Positions 51,698 through 60,700 of a stretch of 64,000 nt of DNA are shown here, one piece after another; position 1 is the first letter of the stretch, and each line of letters starts with the position of its first letter. Source of the DNA: Gp6-AA40 sp035649635 (GTDB lineage Bacteria > Acidobacteriota > Vicinamibacteria > Vicinamibacterales > UBA2999); assembly GCA_035649635.1 (NCBI GenBank), contig DASRJE010000015.1:68010-132009 (forward strand). The letters are read 5' to 3'. Below the pieces are notes generated by a model. It worked only from the letters and a program-made list of their open reading frames with translations, was not told the DNA's origin and did not search any database. The translations under genes and the position numbers were made by a program.

Positions 51698-52711
51698 CTA
51701 TCGCGGGCTGGTTTGCTGTGCTTCCAGCTTCCTTGCCCCCGAGAGAATCCCATATAGCCCGACATTGCCCTCGTGGCATGCGTACTCCAGGAGAGGCTCG
51801 TCGGTGCGCTTGAAATAGAGCCGCGCCGTCCATGGCTTCGTCCATGTCGTCGGATCGCTCATGGTGGCGTCGTACTGGAGCGTGTCCTTTGCGATCCGGG
51901 TGAACCGCTCCACGAGCTGGAGACCGGTCGACGATCCCTGGAAGTTGCTCTTCGATGAAAAGCCTCTCGTCTCGACCACCAGCGTGTCGCCGTCCCAGCG
52001 TCCACGCGAGTTGCCGAGCCACTGCGGCATCTGATCGGAGAGATGCGGCCGGCCATCCACCGGGATCACTCGCGCGTCATGGATCGTCTCCATGTTGAAC
52101 ACCACGTGCGTGGGCGATTGCACGATCTGATAGACGCTGCTGTAGGCCGCCTGGAATCGGGGCACGCCGAAGGTGATGCAACGCTCGCTCAGGCCGCGGC
52201 TGTCGGGGCCGTCAGCCGGATGCAGCCGTCGTCGTTCTGCCGCCGCAGCCCGCCGCTTCTGTGCGTCCGGTGTCTCGGGCGGGATGCGGCCGTTGGGCGG
52301 ATCGATGATGAGCGACGTGCGTCGCTCGAAGTCGCGCGCGGGCAGCCAGAAGCCGTTGTAGTTTCCCGTCTCGGTGTCGTGCGACTTCGATTCAGTCTGT
52401 CCCTGAAGCGTGTCGCCGATGAGTTCGTCGCCGAACAGGGCATCGCCATCCTGTTCGAGCTGCCTCGCGGCTTTCTCGACCTGCTGGACCTCGGCGTCGG
52501 TGAGGAACTGCTTGTCTGCCCAGGCGGCAGGACGCTGAAGCGGTGTAGCGCTGTTGTTGGTCCACACGGCCTCGAGGTCCGGTTGGCCGAACGAGTTCTT
52601 CGGCACTTTATACGGTGCGGCTTGCTTGTCAACCTGCGAACCCGCGGCCGCAAGGGTGATGCACGCGATCCCGATCAACGAGCAAACGTAGACGCCACGC
52701 ATTATCGTCAT
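51698..52711 (-). CDS. Exported protein of an unnamed acidobacterial family
   Basis: 337 residues. ATG with GGGAGGGAG just upstream; signal peptide (VYVCSLIGIACITLAAAG). Conserved-looking features: FGQPDLEAVWTNNSATPLQR at the start of the mature part, GRWDGDTLVVETRGF in the middle, and LLEYACHEGNVGLYGILSGA at the end. Proteins of this pattern recur in multiple copies in Acidobacteriota near TonB receptors, but no biochemical function is known to me. No catalytic motif is evident. Convergent with the phosphotriesterase-like gene. Confidence 0.7.
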   Translation of the reverse strand: MTIMRGVYVCSLIGIACITLAAAGSQVDKQAAPYKVPKNSFGQPDLEAVWTNNSATPLQRPAAWADKQFLTDAEVQQVEKAARQLEQDGDALFGDELIGDTLQGQTESKSHDTETGNYNGFWLPARDFERRTSLIIDPPNGRIPPETPDAQKRRAAAAERRRLHPADGPDSRGLSERCITFGVPRFQAAYSSVYQIVQSPTHVVFNMETIHDARVIPVDGRPHLSDQMPQWLGNSRGRWDGDTLVVETRGFSSKSNFQGSSTGLQLVERFTRIAKDTLQYDATMSDPTTWTKPWTARLYFKRTDEPLLEYACHEGNVGLYGILSGARKLEAQQTSPR

Positions 52712-52739
52712 CGCTCCCTCCCGCGTACGAAAGTGTAGC

Positions 52740-53360
52740 TCACGGAAGCGTCGTGCGCGTATGGATGTGAATGATCGTGTACTGCAGCGAAACTCCAGGG
52801 TCGCCGTACGCCAGATGCCACGTGTTCGGCGGAATCGAGAGCAAATCGCCGGCCTTCACCTTGACCTTTCGTCCGCCGATGAAGGGGCCGCCGCGCTGCT
52901 CGCCCGGGGCCACCAGGTACACATTCTCCGGAGCCACATCAGACTCAACGATCACCGTGCCGGTCCCGGCAGTGATGAGGTAGATCTGCGTGTTGTCCGT
53001 GTGGAGCTCGCCGGTTGCCGGCTCCTGGCCCGCCGCTGCGCCTGGACGAGTTGTCGCCGTAAGTCGATACTCCGGCGCCCACTCGAAGTGAGTCTTCTGA
53101 GTGTTCTGAAACTCGGTCGTGTACAGCTTTGCCCTGCCCGGCTGTGCGCGCGTTTCAGGTCCCGCCGTTACCAGGAACATGTTCCTTGCAGCACGCGGGT
53201 TGTCCGTGAAGCGTCCGCCCGGGGCCTGGCCACGGCCAGCGTTGGGGTTCGCGCCACCCTCGCGTGCCTGGCCGCCTTGCGCCTGCATGACGCTGGGCAG
53301 ACTCGCGCCGGCGGTGTACCCGATTGAGAGCACTGCCAACAACATCATCACTCGCTTCAT
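52740..53360 (-). CDS. Exported cupin protein
   Basis: About 206 residues. ATG 53360 with GGAGGA 6 nt upstream opens a signal peptide (MMLLAVLSIGYTAGASLP). After a Gly/Gln-rich linker comes a single cupin barrel (about 95-200; LHTDNTQIYLITAGTGTVIV, PPNTWHLAYGDPG). The first metal motif keeps His but not the full GxHxH, so metal binding is uncertain. It lies 28 nt upstream of the 51698-52711 gene on the same strand. Another exported cupin is encoded divergently. Could be a dioxygenase-like enzyme or a binding protein. Confidence 0.78.
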   Translation of the reverse strand: MKRVMMLLAVLSIGYTAGASLPSVMQAQGGQAREGGANPNAGRGQAPGGRFTDNPRAARNMFLVTAGPETRAQPGRAKLYTTEFQNTQKTHFEWAPEYRLTATTRPGAAAGQEPATGELHTDNTQIYLITAGTGTVIVESDVAPENVYLVAPGEQRGGPFIGGRKVKVKAGDLLSIPPNTWHLAYGDPGVSLQYTIIHIHTRTTLP

Positions 53361-53692
53361 TGAGATCCTCCGTGACGGACCAAGTCCACGCCGTCTGCAA
53401 GGTAGGCGGTTCCGAATTTTAGTCTTCGACGCGAACGGTCGCACTACCTACTCTGAGGTATCGATGCGACGCCACCGAGACGCCGAGAAACCAATAATTC
53501 TCTGTGCCCTCAGTGCCTCGGTGTGTCGTCGCCGAGCGGGAGACCTACCCAACTTAGGTAGGCCAACCTTCAACTCCCAATCTGGATCGTCGAGTATGCT
53601 GACGACCTGCGAGAAGTTGGAGGGGGCTGACGCGTCCTTAGGGACGTTGAGCGCAGGCTTCAGCCTTCGCGGATCCTCCGAGAAAGGACCTT
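53361..53692. other. Intergenic region between divergent cupin genes, with repeat debris
   Basis: No gene is seen. It holds a palindromic element (53473-53523; CACCGAG ... CTCGGTG, with inner GAGAA/TTCTC arms) of the 'CACCGAGGCAC' type, traces of which recur at 63468-63485, and a short CAACTCCCAA stretch (about 53570) like one arm of family C. Both divergent promoters must lie here; none was clear. Confidence 0.5.
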
Positions 53693-54259
53693 ATGCAGCG
53701 CACTATCGTTGGAATCATCGCAAGCGTTGTCGTGCTCTCTCAGGCGGTGACCTTCACGCAGGGACCAAAGCCGCCGGTGTTGGCCACCGACATCACGGCA
53801 GCGCAGATCCAGGCCGTCCTCGCTGCTCCTTCTGCGAGTGCAGACCGACTCGTTACTGCTGTCGACATCGGAAACTACAACGTGGGAGTCGGCGTACTTC
53901 GACGAACGCCGACCAAGCCCGGCGCGCCCGTCGGTGCCATCATGCACGAGCACATCACCGAGGTCTACTACATCATCTCCGGCACCGGGACGCTCTTCAC
54001 CGGTGGCGAGGTGATCAACGCCAGACCGACGCCTGCCGACAGCGAGATCGTCAAGGTCGCCGTCGGTCCCAGCAGCCAGGGGACGTTCAAGACTCCGGCG
54101 CAAAAGCGGAAGGTTGGCCCAGGCGACGTGGTGATCATCCCTCCCGGCGTGTATCACGGCTTTGATGATGTGACGACGGGTATTGATTACCTGGCTGTGC
54201 GGCCCGATCCCAATCATGTGCTGCCCGCCGGGTACGTGCATCCGGCAATCAAGAAGTAA
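53693..54259 (+). CDS. Exported cupin protein
   Basis: 188 residues. ATG with AAGGA 5 nt upstream; signal peptide (IVGIIASVVVLSQAVTFTQG). Cupin barrel with GAIMHEHITEVYYIISGTGT (HxH-x4-E, the metal motif 1) and PPGVYHGFDDV (motif 2 His). A conserved metal site suggests an enzyme (dioxygenase or isomerase type), unlike the neighbour at 52740. It precedes the tannase-family gene, with a strong hairpin between them. Confidence 0.82.
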   Translation: MQRTIVGIIASVVVLSQAVTFTQGPKPPVLATDITAAQIQAVLAAPSASADRLVTAVDIGNYNVGVGVLRRTPTKPGAPVGAIMHEHITEVYYIISGTGTLFTGGEVINARPTPADSEIVKVAVGPSSQGTFKTPAQKRKVGPGDVVIIPPGVYHGFDDVTTGIDYLAVRPDPNHVLPAGYVHPAIKK

Positions 54260-54332
54260 ACCGCTCGGAGGCGTCGGTAACGCCTACGCCTTGACACCAC
54301 GGCGGCGGTCGGGTTGAATGCCGACGAGGAAC

Positions 54333-54381
54333 GACACCGGGTGTGATTTCCCTTCTCTGCGACGAAATTACACCCGGTGTC
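54333..54381. repeat. 18-bp inverted repeat just before the tannase-family gene
   Basis: Arms 54333-54350 and 54364-54381 (GACACCGGGTGTGATTTC and its complement with one mismatch) around a 13-nt loop, followed by TTTAT. It ends 15 nt before the ATG at 54397. It may terminate the cupin transcript, act as an operator, or occlude the ribosome site as an RNA hairpin. Confidence 0.7.
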
Positions 54382-54396
54382 TTTATGAGGAAGACT

Positions 54397-55971
54397 ATGC
54401 GCCTCTTGATTGCTGCCGCTGTTCTCTGTGCCAGTGCCACCCCGGCCTGGGCGCAAGCGTTTGCCAACGCGAAGAGCTCGCTCGCCAATTACTCCGTCGC
54501 GGATTCAGTGCCGAAGAAGGCGTGCGAGAGTCTGTCTGCCTTCAATGGCAAGGATGTTGTTGCGATACAAGCGCGCGTGGTCTCCGCGACCGCTGATACG
54601 CCGCAACACTGTCGGGTCGTCGGCACCATCTCGCCCGAGGTGGCCTTCGAGGTCAACCTGCCGGACCGTTGGAATCGCCGTTTCTACATGGCCGGTAACG
54701 GCGGCCTCGCCGGTGACGCGCTTGACACCCCGATGAACGGGGATCGCACGTCGGCATTGTCCAACGGCTTCGTGATGGCGAGAACGAACACGGGTCACGA
54801 CGCGCGAAAGGAACCGAGTGGGTCGTTCATCCTCAGCAACCCACAGAAGGCGATCGATTACGCATACCGCGCGGTGCACGTCACGGCCGAAACCGCGAAG
54901 GCGATCGCGACCGACTACTACGCGCAACCGATCACGTTCTCGTATTGGAACTCCTGCTCGAATGGCGGACGTCAGGGCTTGCTCGAGGCGCAGCGGTTCC
55001 CCGACGACTTCGATGGCATCGTCGCCAACGCGCCGTGGGTCGATCAGACCGGCTTCACGCTCGGCGCAATCTGGAATCAGAAGGCGCTGACTGAAGCACC
55101 GGTGTCGCTGGAGAAGATGAAGCTGGTCGCCGAGAAGGCGATGGCGAAGTGCGACGAGGTGGACGGCCTGAAGGACGGGCTCATCGACGACCCGCGCAAA
55201 TGCAGCTTCGATCCGACGCGCGACGTGCCGGCGTGCCAGGCCGGCGCCGACACGGCGGACTGTTTGACCGCCGCCCAAGCGGCGGCGGTGAAGAAGGTCT
55301 ACAGTGGTCCGGTCAGCAACGGGAAGCCGTTCTTCCCTGGGTTCATGGTGGGCAGTGAGGCAATCAACGCGGGGCCGAATGGGGCGGCCAGCGGATGGGC
55401 GAATGCCATCGTCGCAGCGCAACCGGGCGCGAAGCCGGCCGATTTCAATCTCGCCGAAGGCGTGATGCGCTACTTGATCCTCGACCCGCCGCAGCCGGAA
55501 TACGACTCGATGAAACTCGATTACGACCACGCCGCGAAGACAGTCGAGCGCTGGAGCAGGCTGGCCGACGCGAAGGACCCCGACTTGTCGAAGTTCCGGA
55601 AGAGCGGCGGCAAGTTGATCATGACGTACGGCTGGGCCGATCAGATTCTCCAGCCACTCATGGGCGTGAAGTACTACGAAGAGGTCGTGGCGAAGAACGG
55701 CAAGGACACCGCGGACTTCGCGCGATTGTTCATGGTGCCGGGCATGGCGCATTGCGCCGGCGGCGTAGGTCCGGACCGGAACGATGCGGTCACGGCCGTG
55801 ATCGACTGGGTGGAGAAGGGCAAGGCACCTGACCAGTTGATTGCCAGCAAAGTGACTGAGGGGAAGGTCGTGCGAACGAGGCCGCTCTGTCCGTATCCGC
55901 AGGTCGCTCGCTACAAGGGACAGGGCAGCATCGACGAGGCGTCGAATTTCAGCTGTGTGGCCCCACGCTGA
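54397..55971 (+). CDS. Tannase/feruloyl esterase family hydrolase
   Basis: About 524 residues. ATG 54397 is chosen: GAGGAAG lies just upstream and a signal peptide follows (MRLLIAAAVLCASATPAWA). Alpha/beta hydrolase with the family's CS-D-HC signature: nucleophile Ser in NSCSNGGRQG, Asp in TYGWADQILQP, His in VPGMAHCAGG. Lid region about 200-350. Enzymes of this family cleave gallate, ferulate or related aromatic esters and act outside the cytoplasm. Ends NFSCVAPR; a second copy of that tail follows (55985-56014). Confidence 0.9.
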   Translation: MRLLIAAAVLCASATPAWAQAFANAKSSLANYSVADSVPKKACESLSAFNGKDVVAIQARVVSATADTPQHCRVVGTISPEVAFEVNLPDRWNRRFYMAGNGGLAGDALDTPMNGDRTSALSNGFVMARTNTGHDARKEPSGSFILSNPQKAIDYAYRAVHVTAETAKAIATDYYAQPITFSYWNSCSNGGRQGLLEAQRFPDDFDGIVANAPWVDQTGFTLGAIWNQKALTEAPVSLEKMKLVAEKAMAKCDEVDGLKDGLIDDPRKCSFDPTRDVPACQAGADTADCLTAAQAAAVKKVYSGPVSNGKPFFPGFMVGSEAINAGPNGAASGWANAIVAAQPGAKPADFNLAEGVMRYLILDPPQPEYDSMKLDYDHAAKTVERWSRLADAKDPDLSKFRKSGGKLIMTYGWADQILQPLMGVKYYEEVVAKNGKDTADFARLFMVPGMAHCAGGVGPDRNDAVTAVIDWVEKGKAPDQLIASKVTEGKVVRTRPLCPYPQVARYKGQGSIDEASNFSCVAPR

Positions 55972-55984
55972 ATTCGCCGAGGCG

Positions 55985-56014
55985 GCGAATTTCAGCTGCG
56001 TCGCGCCGCGCTGA
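55985..56014 (+). pseudogene. Duplicated last codons of a tannase-family gene
   Basis: The ten codons ANFSCVAPR-stop repeat the end of the intact gene 43 nt upstream (SNFSCVAPR-stop), with synonymous differences. GAG-GCG before both adds to the match. This looks like the leftover of a second tandem paralogue that was deleted. Confidence 0.55.
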
Positions 56015-56038
56015 AGCCGCAGGCGGACCTGCGGGCGC

Positions 56039-56060
56039 AGGCGGGCCTGAAGACCCGCCT
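56039..56060. repeat. AGGCGGG/CCCGCCT hairpin (family B), copy 2
   Basis: A 7-bp perfect stem around CCTGAAGA, followed by CTAC, as at 31311-31330. It sits between convergent genes where a bidirectional terminator would be useful, but no T-run is present. Confidence 0.6.
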
Positions 56061-56495
56061 CTACTTCACGACGTCCAGCTTGATCGTCGTGTCGCGGAGC
56101 GCCACTGCGATATCGCTCACGTTGATGCGTAGAGCGATGGGGATGTCCAGCGACGCCACGACCGCGCCGGTGTCCTGGCGTTTCAGATCGAGCTTCACGC
56201 CATGGCCGGTCAGATCGACGCCGCCCTGCGCAATACGCGCATGCAGCTCTCCAAGGATCTCGGGACGATAGCGTTGACAGAGATCCTGGATCAGCGACGT
56301 CACAAAATCGCGAACGTTCAGCGACAGGTCCTTGATGACGTCCGTGGCGAGCTCGTTGGCGAACGCCGACACGCGCGGTCCGTACTGGTTCAAGGCCTTG
56401 TCGTTGATCGCTGCCGCGATCGTCTCGATCTTGGGGACGGCGACAGCCGTCACGTCCTGGCCGACTGTGTCGATGAATACCTTCACATCCGACAT
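56061..56495 (-). CDS. Hypothetical protein, partner of the next small gene
   Basis: 144 residues, no signal peptide. The N-terminal two thirds are helical (TIAAAINDKALNQYGPRVSA, DLSLNVRDFVTSLIQDLCQR); the C-terminal third is beta-like (VVASLDIPIALRINVSDIAV). The C-terminal segment resembles that of the 75-residue protein encoded just upstream (LLNVEIPVDAQVKVSEVVIP). Family not recognised. It has an AGG site before the ATG. Confidence 0.6.
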   Translation of the reverse strand: MSDVKVFIDTVGQDVTAVAVPKIETIAAAINDKALNQYGPRVSAFANELATDVIKDLSLNVRDFVTSLIQDLCQRYRPEILGELHARIAQGGVDLTGHGVKLDLKRQDTGAVVASLDIPIALRINVSDIAVALRDTTIKLDVVK

Positions 56496-56533
56496 GTGCG
56501 GGTTACCTCGCGCGATGGTGGGTTGATATGGGC

Positions 56534-56761
56534 TCAGCGAATCTGTGGCAGCGGAATCACCACCTCGCTGACTTTGACCTGCGCGTCAACCGGGATCTCG
56601 ACGTTGAGCAGATCTTTGCCCTTCCTCTGATCGCGAAGCGTCGAGAAGAGCCGCCCCTTGACCGCCAGACCGCCGTCGACCAAAGAGACGGTCAGTGCGC
56701 CGTTCAGCTTGATGACATTGCGTTCGACGAGATTTTCGACCAGGTCATCGACGATAGACAT
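56534..56761 (-). CDS. Small hypothetical protein
   Basis: 75 residues. Helical start (MSIVDDLVENLVERNVIKLN), then beta-like sequence ending VEIPVDAQVKVSEVVIPLP. Shares its C-terminal pattern with the next gene downstream. Lies 8 nt below the VOC gene on the same strand. Soluble, no known family. Confidence 0.6.
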   Translation of the reverse strand: MSIVDDLVENLVERNVIKLNGALTVSLVDGGLAVKGRLFSTLRDQRKGKDLLNVEIPVDAQVKVSEVVIPLPQIR

Positions 56762-56769
56762 GCAAGCTC

Positions 56770-57552
56770 CTAGGCCTTTGGCTGTACGACTTCAATACGC
56801 ACGTCGTCGGGGCCGACGACGAAAGAGATCTTCATGTTCTGCCCGGCGGCGTTCGTGAATGGGCGCGGTTCCGTCTGGAACGCGACGCCTTTCTTTTTGA
56901 TCTCTGCTGCCGCCGCATCGAGATCGGCAAACGCGAAACCGAGATGATCGATCGATCGTCCCTGTGTGGCCGCGAGCTTCTGCCCTTCGTCTACGCGTGC
57001 GATGAGCAGCCAGACCTTTCCGTAGCGCAGACCATTGATGCGCTTTTTCAGGCTGTCGGTCTCGCCGCCGAACACGTTCTGATACCACTTCAGCGCTGCG
57101 TCGGGATCGGCCGAACGCAGGTGGATGTGATGAAAGCCGAGATATTCGGGATCCTCGACGACCTCGATGCGCGTGCCCCACGGATCCTCGATGAAGCCCA
57201 GCTTGAACAGGCCCGGTGCGTCTCGCATGGGCGTCACGATCTTCACGCCCGCTGCCTCGAAGGCGCGCATCTTCGCGGCGAGATCGGGAAATGAGAACCC
57301 GATGTGATCGACGCCGGAGCCCTGGCTGCCGGCATCGGGCTTCCGATTGGCGAAGATGAGCTGTGTGGTCCCGATTTGACAGGCGTCGGGGCGATTCATC
57401 GCCGTGCAGCCCATATTCGTCATGTACCACTGGACCGCTTCCGCGACGTTGGGCGCCGCAAGGTGAACGTGGTGATAGTCCGCGGCACCCGCCATGCCCG
57501 GAAGTGCCACGAGCACGGAGGTCAGCGCTGCAAGACCCAGATAGTTCTTCAT
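56770..57552 (-). CDS. Exported protein with two VOC (glyoxalase-fold) domains
   Basis: 260 residues. Signal peptide (MKNYLGLAALTSVLVALPGM). First VOC module about 25-135 (YHHVHLAAPNVAEAVQWY, DPWGTRIEVVED), second about 138-260 (GFHHIHLRSADPDAALKWYQ, IDHLGFAFADLDAAAAEI). Each opens with a His and closes with a Glu at ligand positions, as in metal-dependent glyoxalases and extradiol dioxygenases. The paired modules would form one active site per chain. Substrate unknown; export is unusual for glyoxalase I. Confidence 0.82.
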   Translation of the reverse strand: MKNYLGLAALTSVLVALPGMAGAADYHHVHLAAPNVAEAVQWYMTNMGCTAMNRPDACQIGTTQLIFANRKPDAGSQGSGVDHIGFSFPDLAAKMRAFEAAGVKIVTPMRDAPGLFKLGFIEDPWGTRIEVVEDPEYLGFHHIHLRSADPDAALKWYQNVFGGETDSLKKRINGLRYGKVWLLIARVDEGQKLAATQGRSIDHLGFAFADLDAAAAEIKKKGVAFQTEPRPFTNAAGQNMKISFVVGPDDVRIEVVQPKA

Positions 57553-57736
57553 GGTGTCGGCTCCATCGATTGCCTTTCGCGGCGGACCTCAAAGCGTGCG
57601 TGTATAGTCTCACCCAATCCGCGCATCGACAAACGTCTTGTCCCTTGTGGCGCCCTGTTCGATGTCGCCCCATCGATCGTTTCGGTAGATACGTGGTCGT
57701 GTGCAGAATATTGGCGGTTTGCAGACGGTCTGAACT

Positions 57737-60700
57737 ATGGCAGACAAGAGGCCTGTTTCTCAGGAAACTCCGGGCGATCCCGCAGAAGTCAAAGCGTCGG
57801 CTGATACGAAGGCAGCTGGTGACAAAACAAATGGATCACGGGCTGGTCTTGCCAAGACGGTAAGAGACATTTTCACCATTCCCCCGAGTGCCACCCCCTA
57901 TTTCATAGCGGCTCTTCTGGCCGCTGTCGCGATGGGTTGGTACTTCTTCGTGTTTGTTCCCCAGAAGCTCGAATACTTCGTCGGTCTGCGATTCCGGACG
58001 CTGGCCGTCGCCTCGGGACAGATCAAAGGCAAGGCTGAAAGCCTGGGCCGGTCTCTGTCGAGTGTGCCGGTTGCGCCGGAGCCCGAGCCATCGATCAATC
58101 CTGCCGGCGCGAAGACCGCGGTCGAGGCCGAGAAGAAGGGCGACAAAGGGGCCGCAAACAATAAGGAAGACACCGACGAAAACCGCGAAAAGGATACGGC
58201 CAGATACCTGCGGCTCCTCGTGCCCGACATTCAGCTCGAAAACCCAAACAGCAGCGCGCGTTTACCAGGCTTGCAACTGGATCGGCTTGACCCGAAAGAA
58301 CCCGAGAAGACCCTGCGCACGACAGTGGCGTGGGAGCGAGTTGCCTCCCTGGCCGCTGCGGCGTCGGCGCCCGAGTTCGACGATCTCGTGCTGGCTGACG
58401 CGCAGGGTGAAGTCGTCTGGCAGCGTGAGAAGACCAGCCCGCGGCTGGGCAATCTCAGCGAGCTCTTGTATTCGGAGGACGACAAGGGAACGCTGATGTC
58501 GCCCTCGTGGGCGATTCGTACCGCCTTCCCCGTGGTTGATGCCAAGAAGGAACTACCGAAGACGGCGGCCCTGAAGGCGGTGAGGATTGGCACGACGTCG
58601 ACGTTGATGCTGGTCCAGGCCGTTCACCTCGAATCACCCTACGTCACCGACGCGTCGCGAAAGACTCTTTACGTGGCCGGCTTCGTGTCGCGCGGCCGCC
58701 TGCAGCAGCAGGCCATGCGAATCCCGCTCACCTGGCTCGTCGTCGTCTGGCTGCCCATAGCTGTCCTGTTCCTGGTACTGCCGTTCATCAAGCTCGCAAC
58801 GATCAATGCGAAGGAACGATTCAGCCTTGTCAATTTGATCCTGATGGCCGTCGGGACAGTCGCTGCAGCGGGATTGGGTGCCGTTATTCCGCTGGGTCCG
58901 CGGGCGGTGAGCAATGCGGGAGACGAAGTGCTCGCCAGCGTGGCTGACCTCATCGAGACGCGGTTGGCACAGGAGACCGAGGCCGTCGTCAGCCTCGCGC
59001 GTGACGTCGTGAAGCTCGCGGACCGAACGAGCCAGCTCAAGACGTGCGAGGTGCGCCTCAACGTCAAACGATGGAGCACCGACGACCTCTGTGATCTTTG
59101 GGAGCCGATGCAGAGTTCTCTGAACAATGACATCGTTCCGGAACTCGACGTTGTGATCTGGTTGAACGACCGCGCGGAGCAGGTTCGCAAGTGGACCACC
59201 AAGGCACAGTTGACGGGCGAGGCATCGCACCGCGGTTTCAGCCACTTTCAGGACCTGATTGCGGGAAACCTGTGGTCACTCAAGGGAGAGCCCGAGAAAC
59301 ACCCAGAACAGTTCACGATCGAGTCTCTGCGCGCGCCTACGACAGCGGACCTCGGCGTCATGTTCGCGATGCCGCTGAAGTCCATCCTGCGATCGGCGCA
59401 CAACCCGCCGGGCCACGGCGTTGGAGATGCGCAGTTCCTGGCACTCAACGTTCGCCCCCACGCCGTGGTCGATGCCGTCATGCCGCCCGGTTACGGCTTT
59501 GCGATCGTGGCGTCCGACGGCAGGGTGCTCTTCCACAGCAATGAAGGTCTCAGTCTCGAGGAGAACTTCTTTGAAGAGGTGAGTGACGCGCCTGGCGTGC
59601 GCGAGCGAATGCAGATGGGACGTCCCGTGACGTGGAGCGGGGACTACCACGGCGTACCGCATCGCATCCACATGCAGCCGGTCAACAAGCTGCAAGGCTG
59701 CCCTTGGAAAATCGTCACGTTCCAGGATCTCAGTCCGGGCCTGGCGGCGATCGTCGAGCATCAGAGCGGGACGCTTCGACTGAGCCTCCTCAATGTCCTG
59801 TTGCTCCTTGCTGTCATCGGTTTCCTCGCGTGGTGGTATACCAGGTCGCACGGCCGTGACATCCGCGATTTGATAACCGCTCCGGTGTCACCGGATCCAG
59901 TTCGGCTGTTGTGGCTTACGCCGCTGACGGTGATTGGCGTGGTGGTGGTCTTTGCCGTCGGACTCCCGAGCGCACACCGGTGGACGACCTACTCCTATTC
60001 CTTTTTCGTCGCGCTGCCTTTCGCCGCCGTGTTTGTGTCTATCTCCGCTCGGTGGCGAGACGGATTCGTGAGTATTCGCCGTCGCCTCCGGTCTTTGGTT
60101 CGCCTCGAACAAAAACTGGCACTGTCCGATGCCACTCGCCGCCGGGAGAGAAAGATCCTTCGCACCTGCGGCGGCTGGGTGACCCGTTCCGAGCTTGCTC
60201 TGCTGGTGGTGCTCGTGGGTGCGTTGCCGGCCGCGGGATTCGCTCGCATCGTGCAGCAGGTTCAGGATGTGCAGGCAACGGAACGTTGGTTGGAAGTTGC
60301 GCATCAGCGTACCGTGGCGCATGCCGATCGAGCGCGCGCGCGTGCGAACAGTCCCGGATATACCGAAGCGAGACGCGCGCTGCTGGTCAACCATGCTTCC
60401 TTCCAGGGAGGGACGAGTCCGCCGGCACTCCATTACTACGTTTCAGGCTCACCGGTCTCGGCACAGACACCGTCGAACGAAGCATGCACGGACGCGCCTG
60501 AGACCGGCCAGATACCCGTTCGGCGCCTTCTCAGTTGGACACTCTTCGCGTCGGACCGAAGAGGTGTTGCCGAGGTCAAGGCATGTGCGGGATCGAATCG
60601 CCTGCAAATCACCGGTAACGGGATCTCGCTGGCTGCGATGGTTGGGGCTGACTCGAGGGTTCGGAGCGCCGGCGTGGGTCAGGTTGGAGAGCCGCCAGCA

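Noticed and set aside
54505..55752. 415-codon minus-strand open frame within the tannase-family gene
   Set aside because: Antisense shadow of a gene with intact catalytic motifs; product is Arg/Val-rich without recognisable fold.
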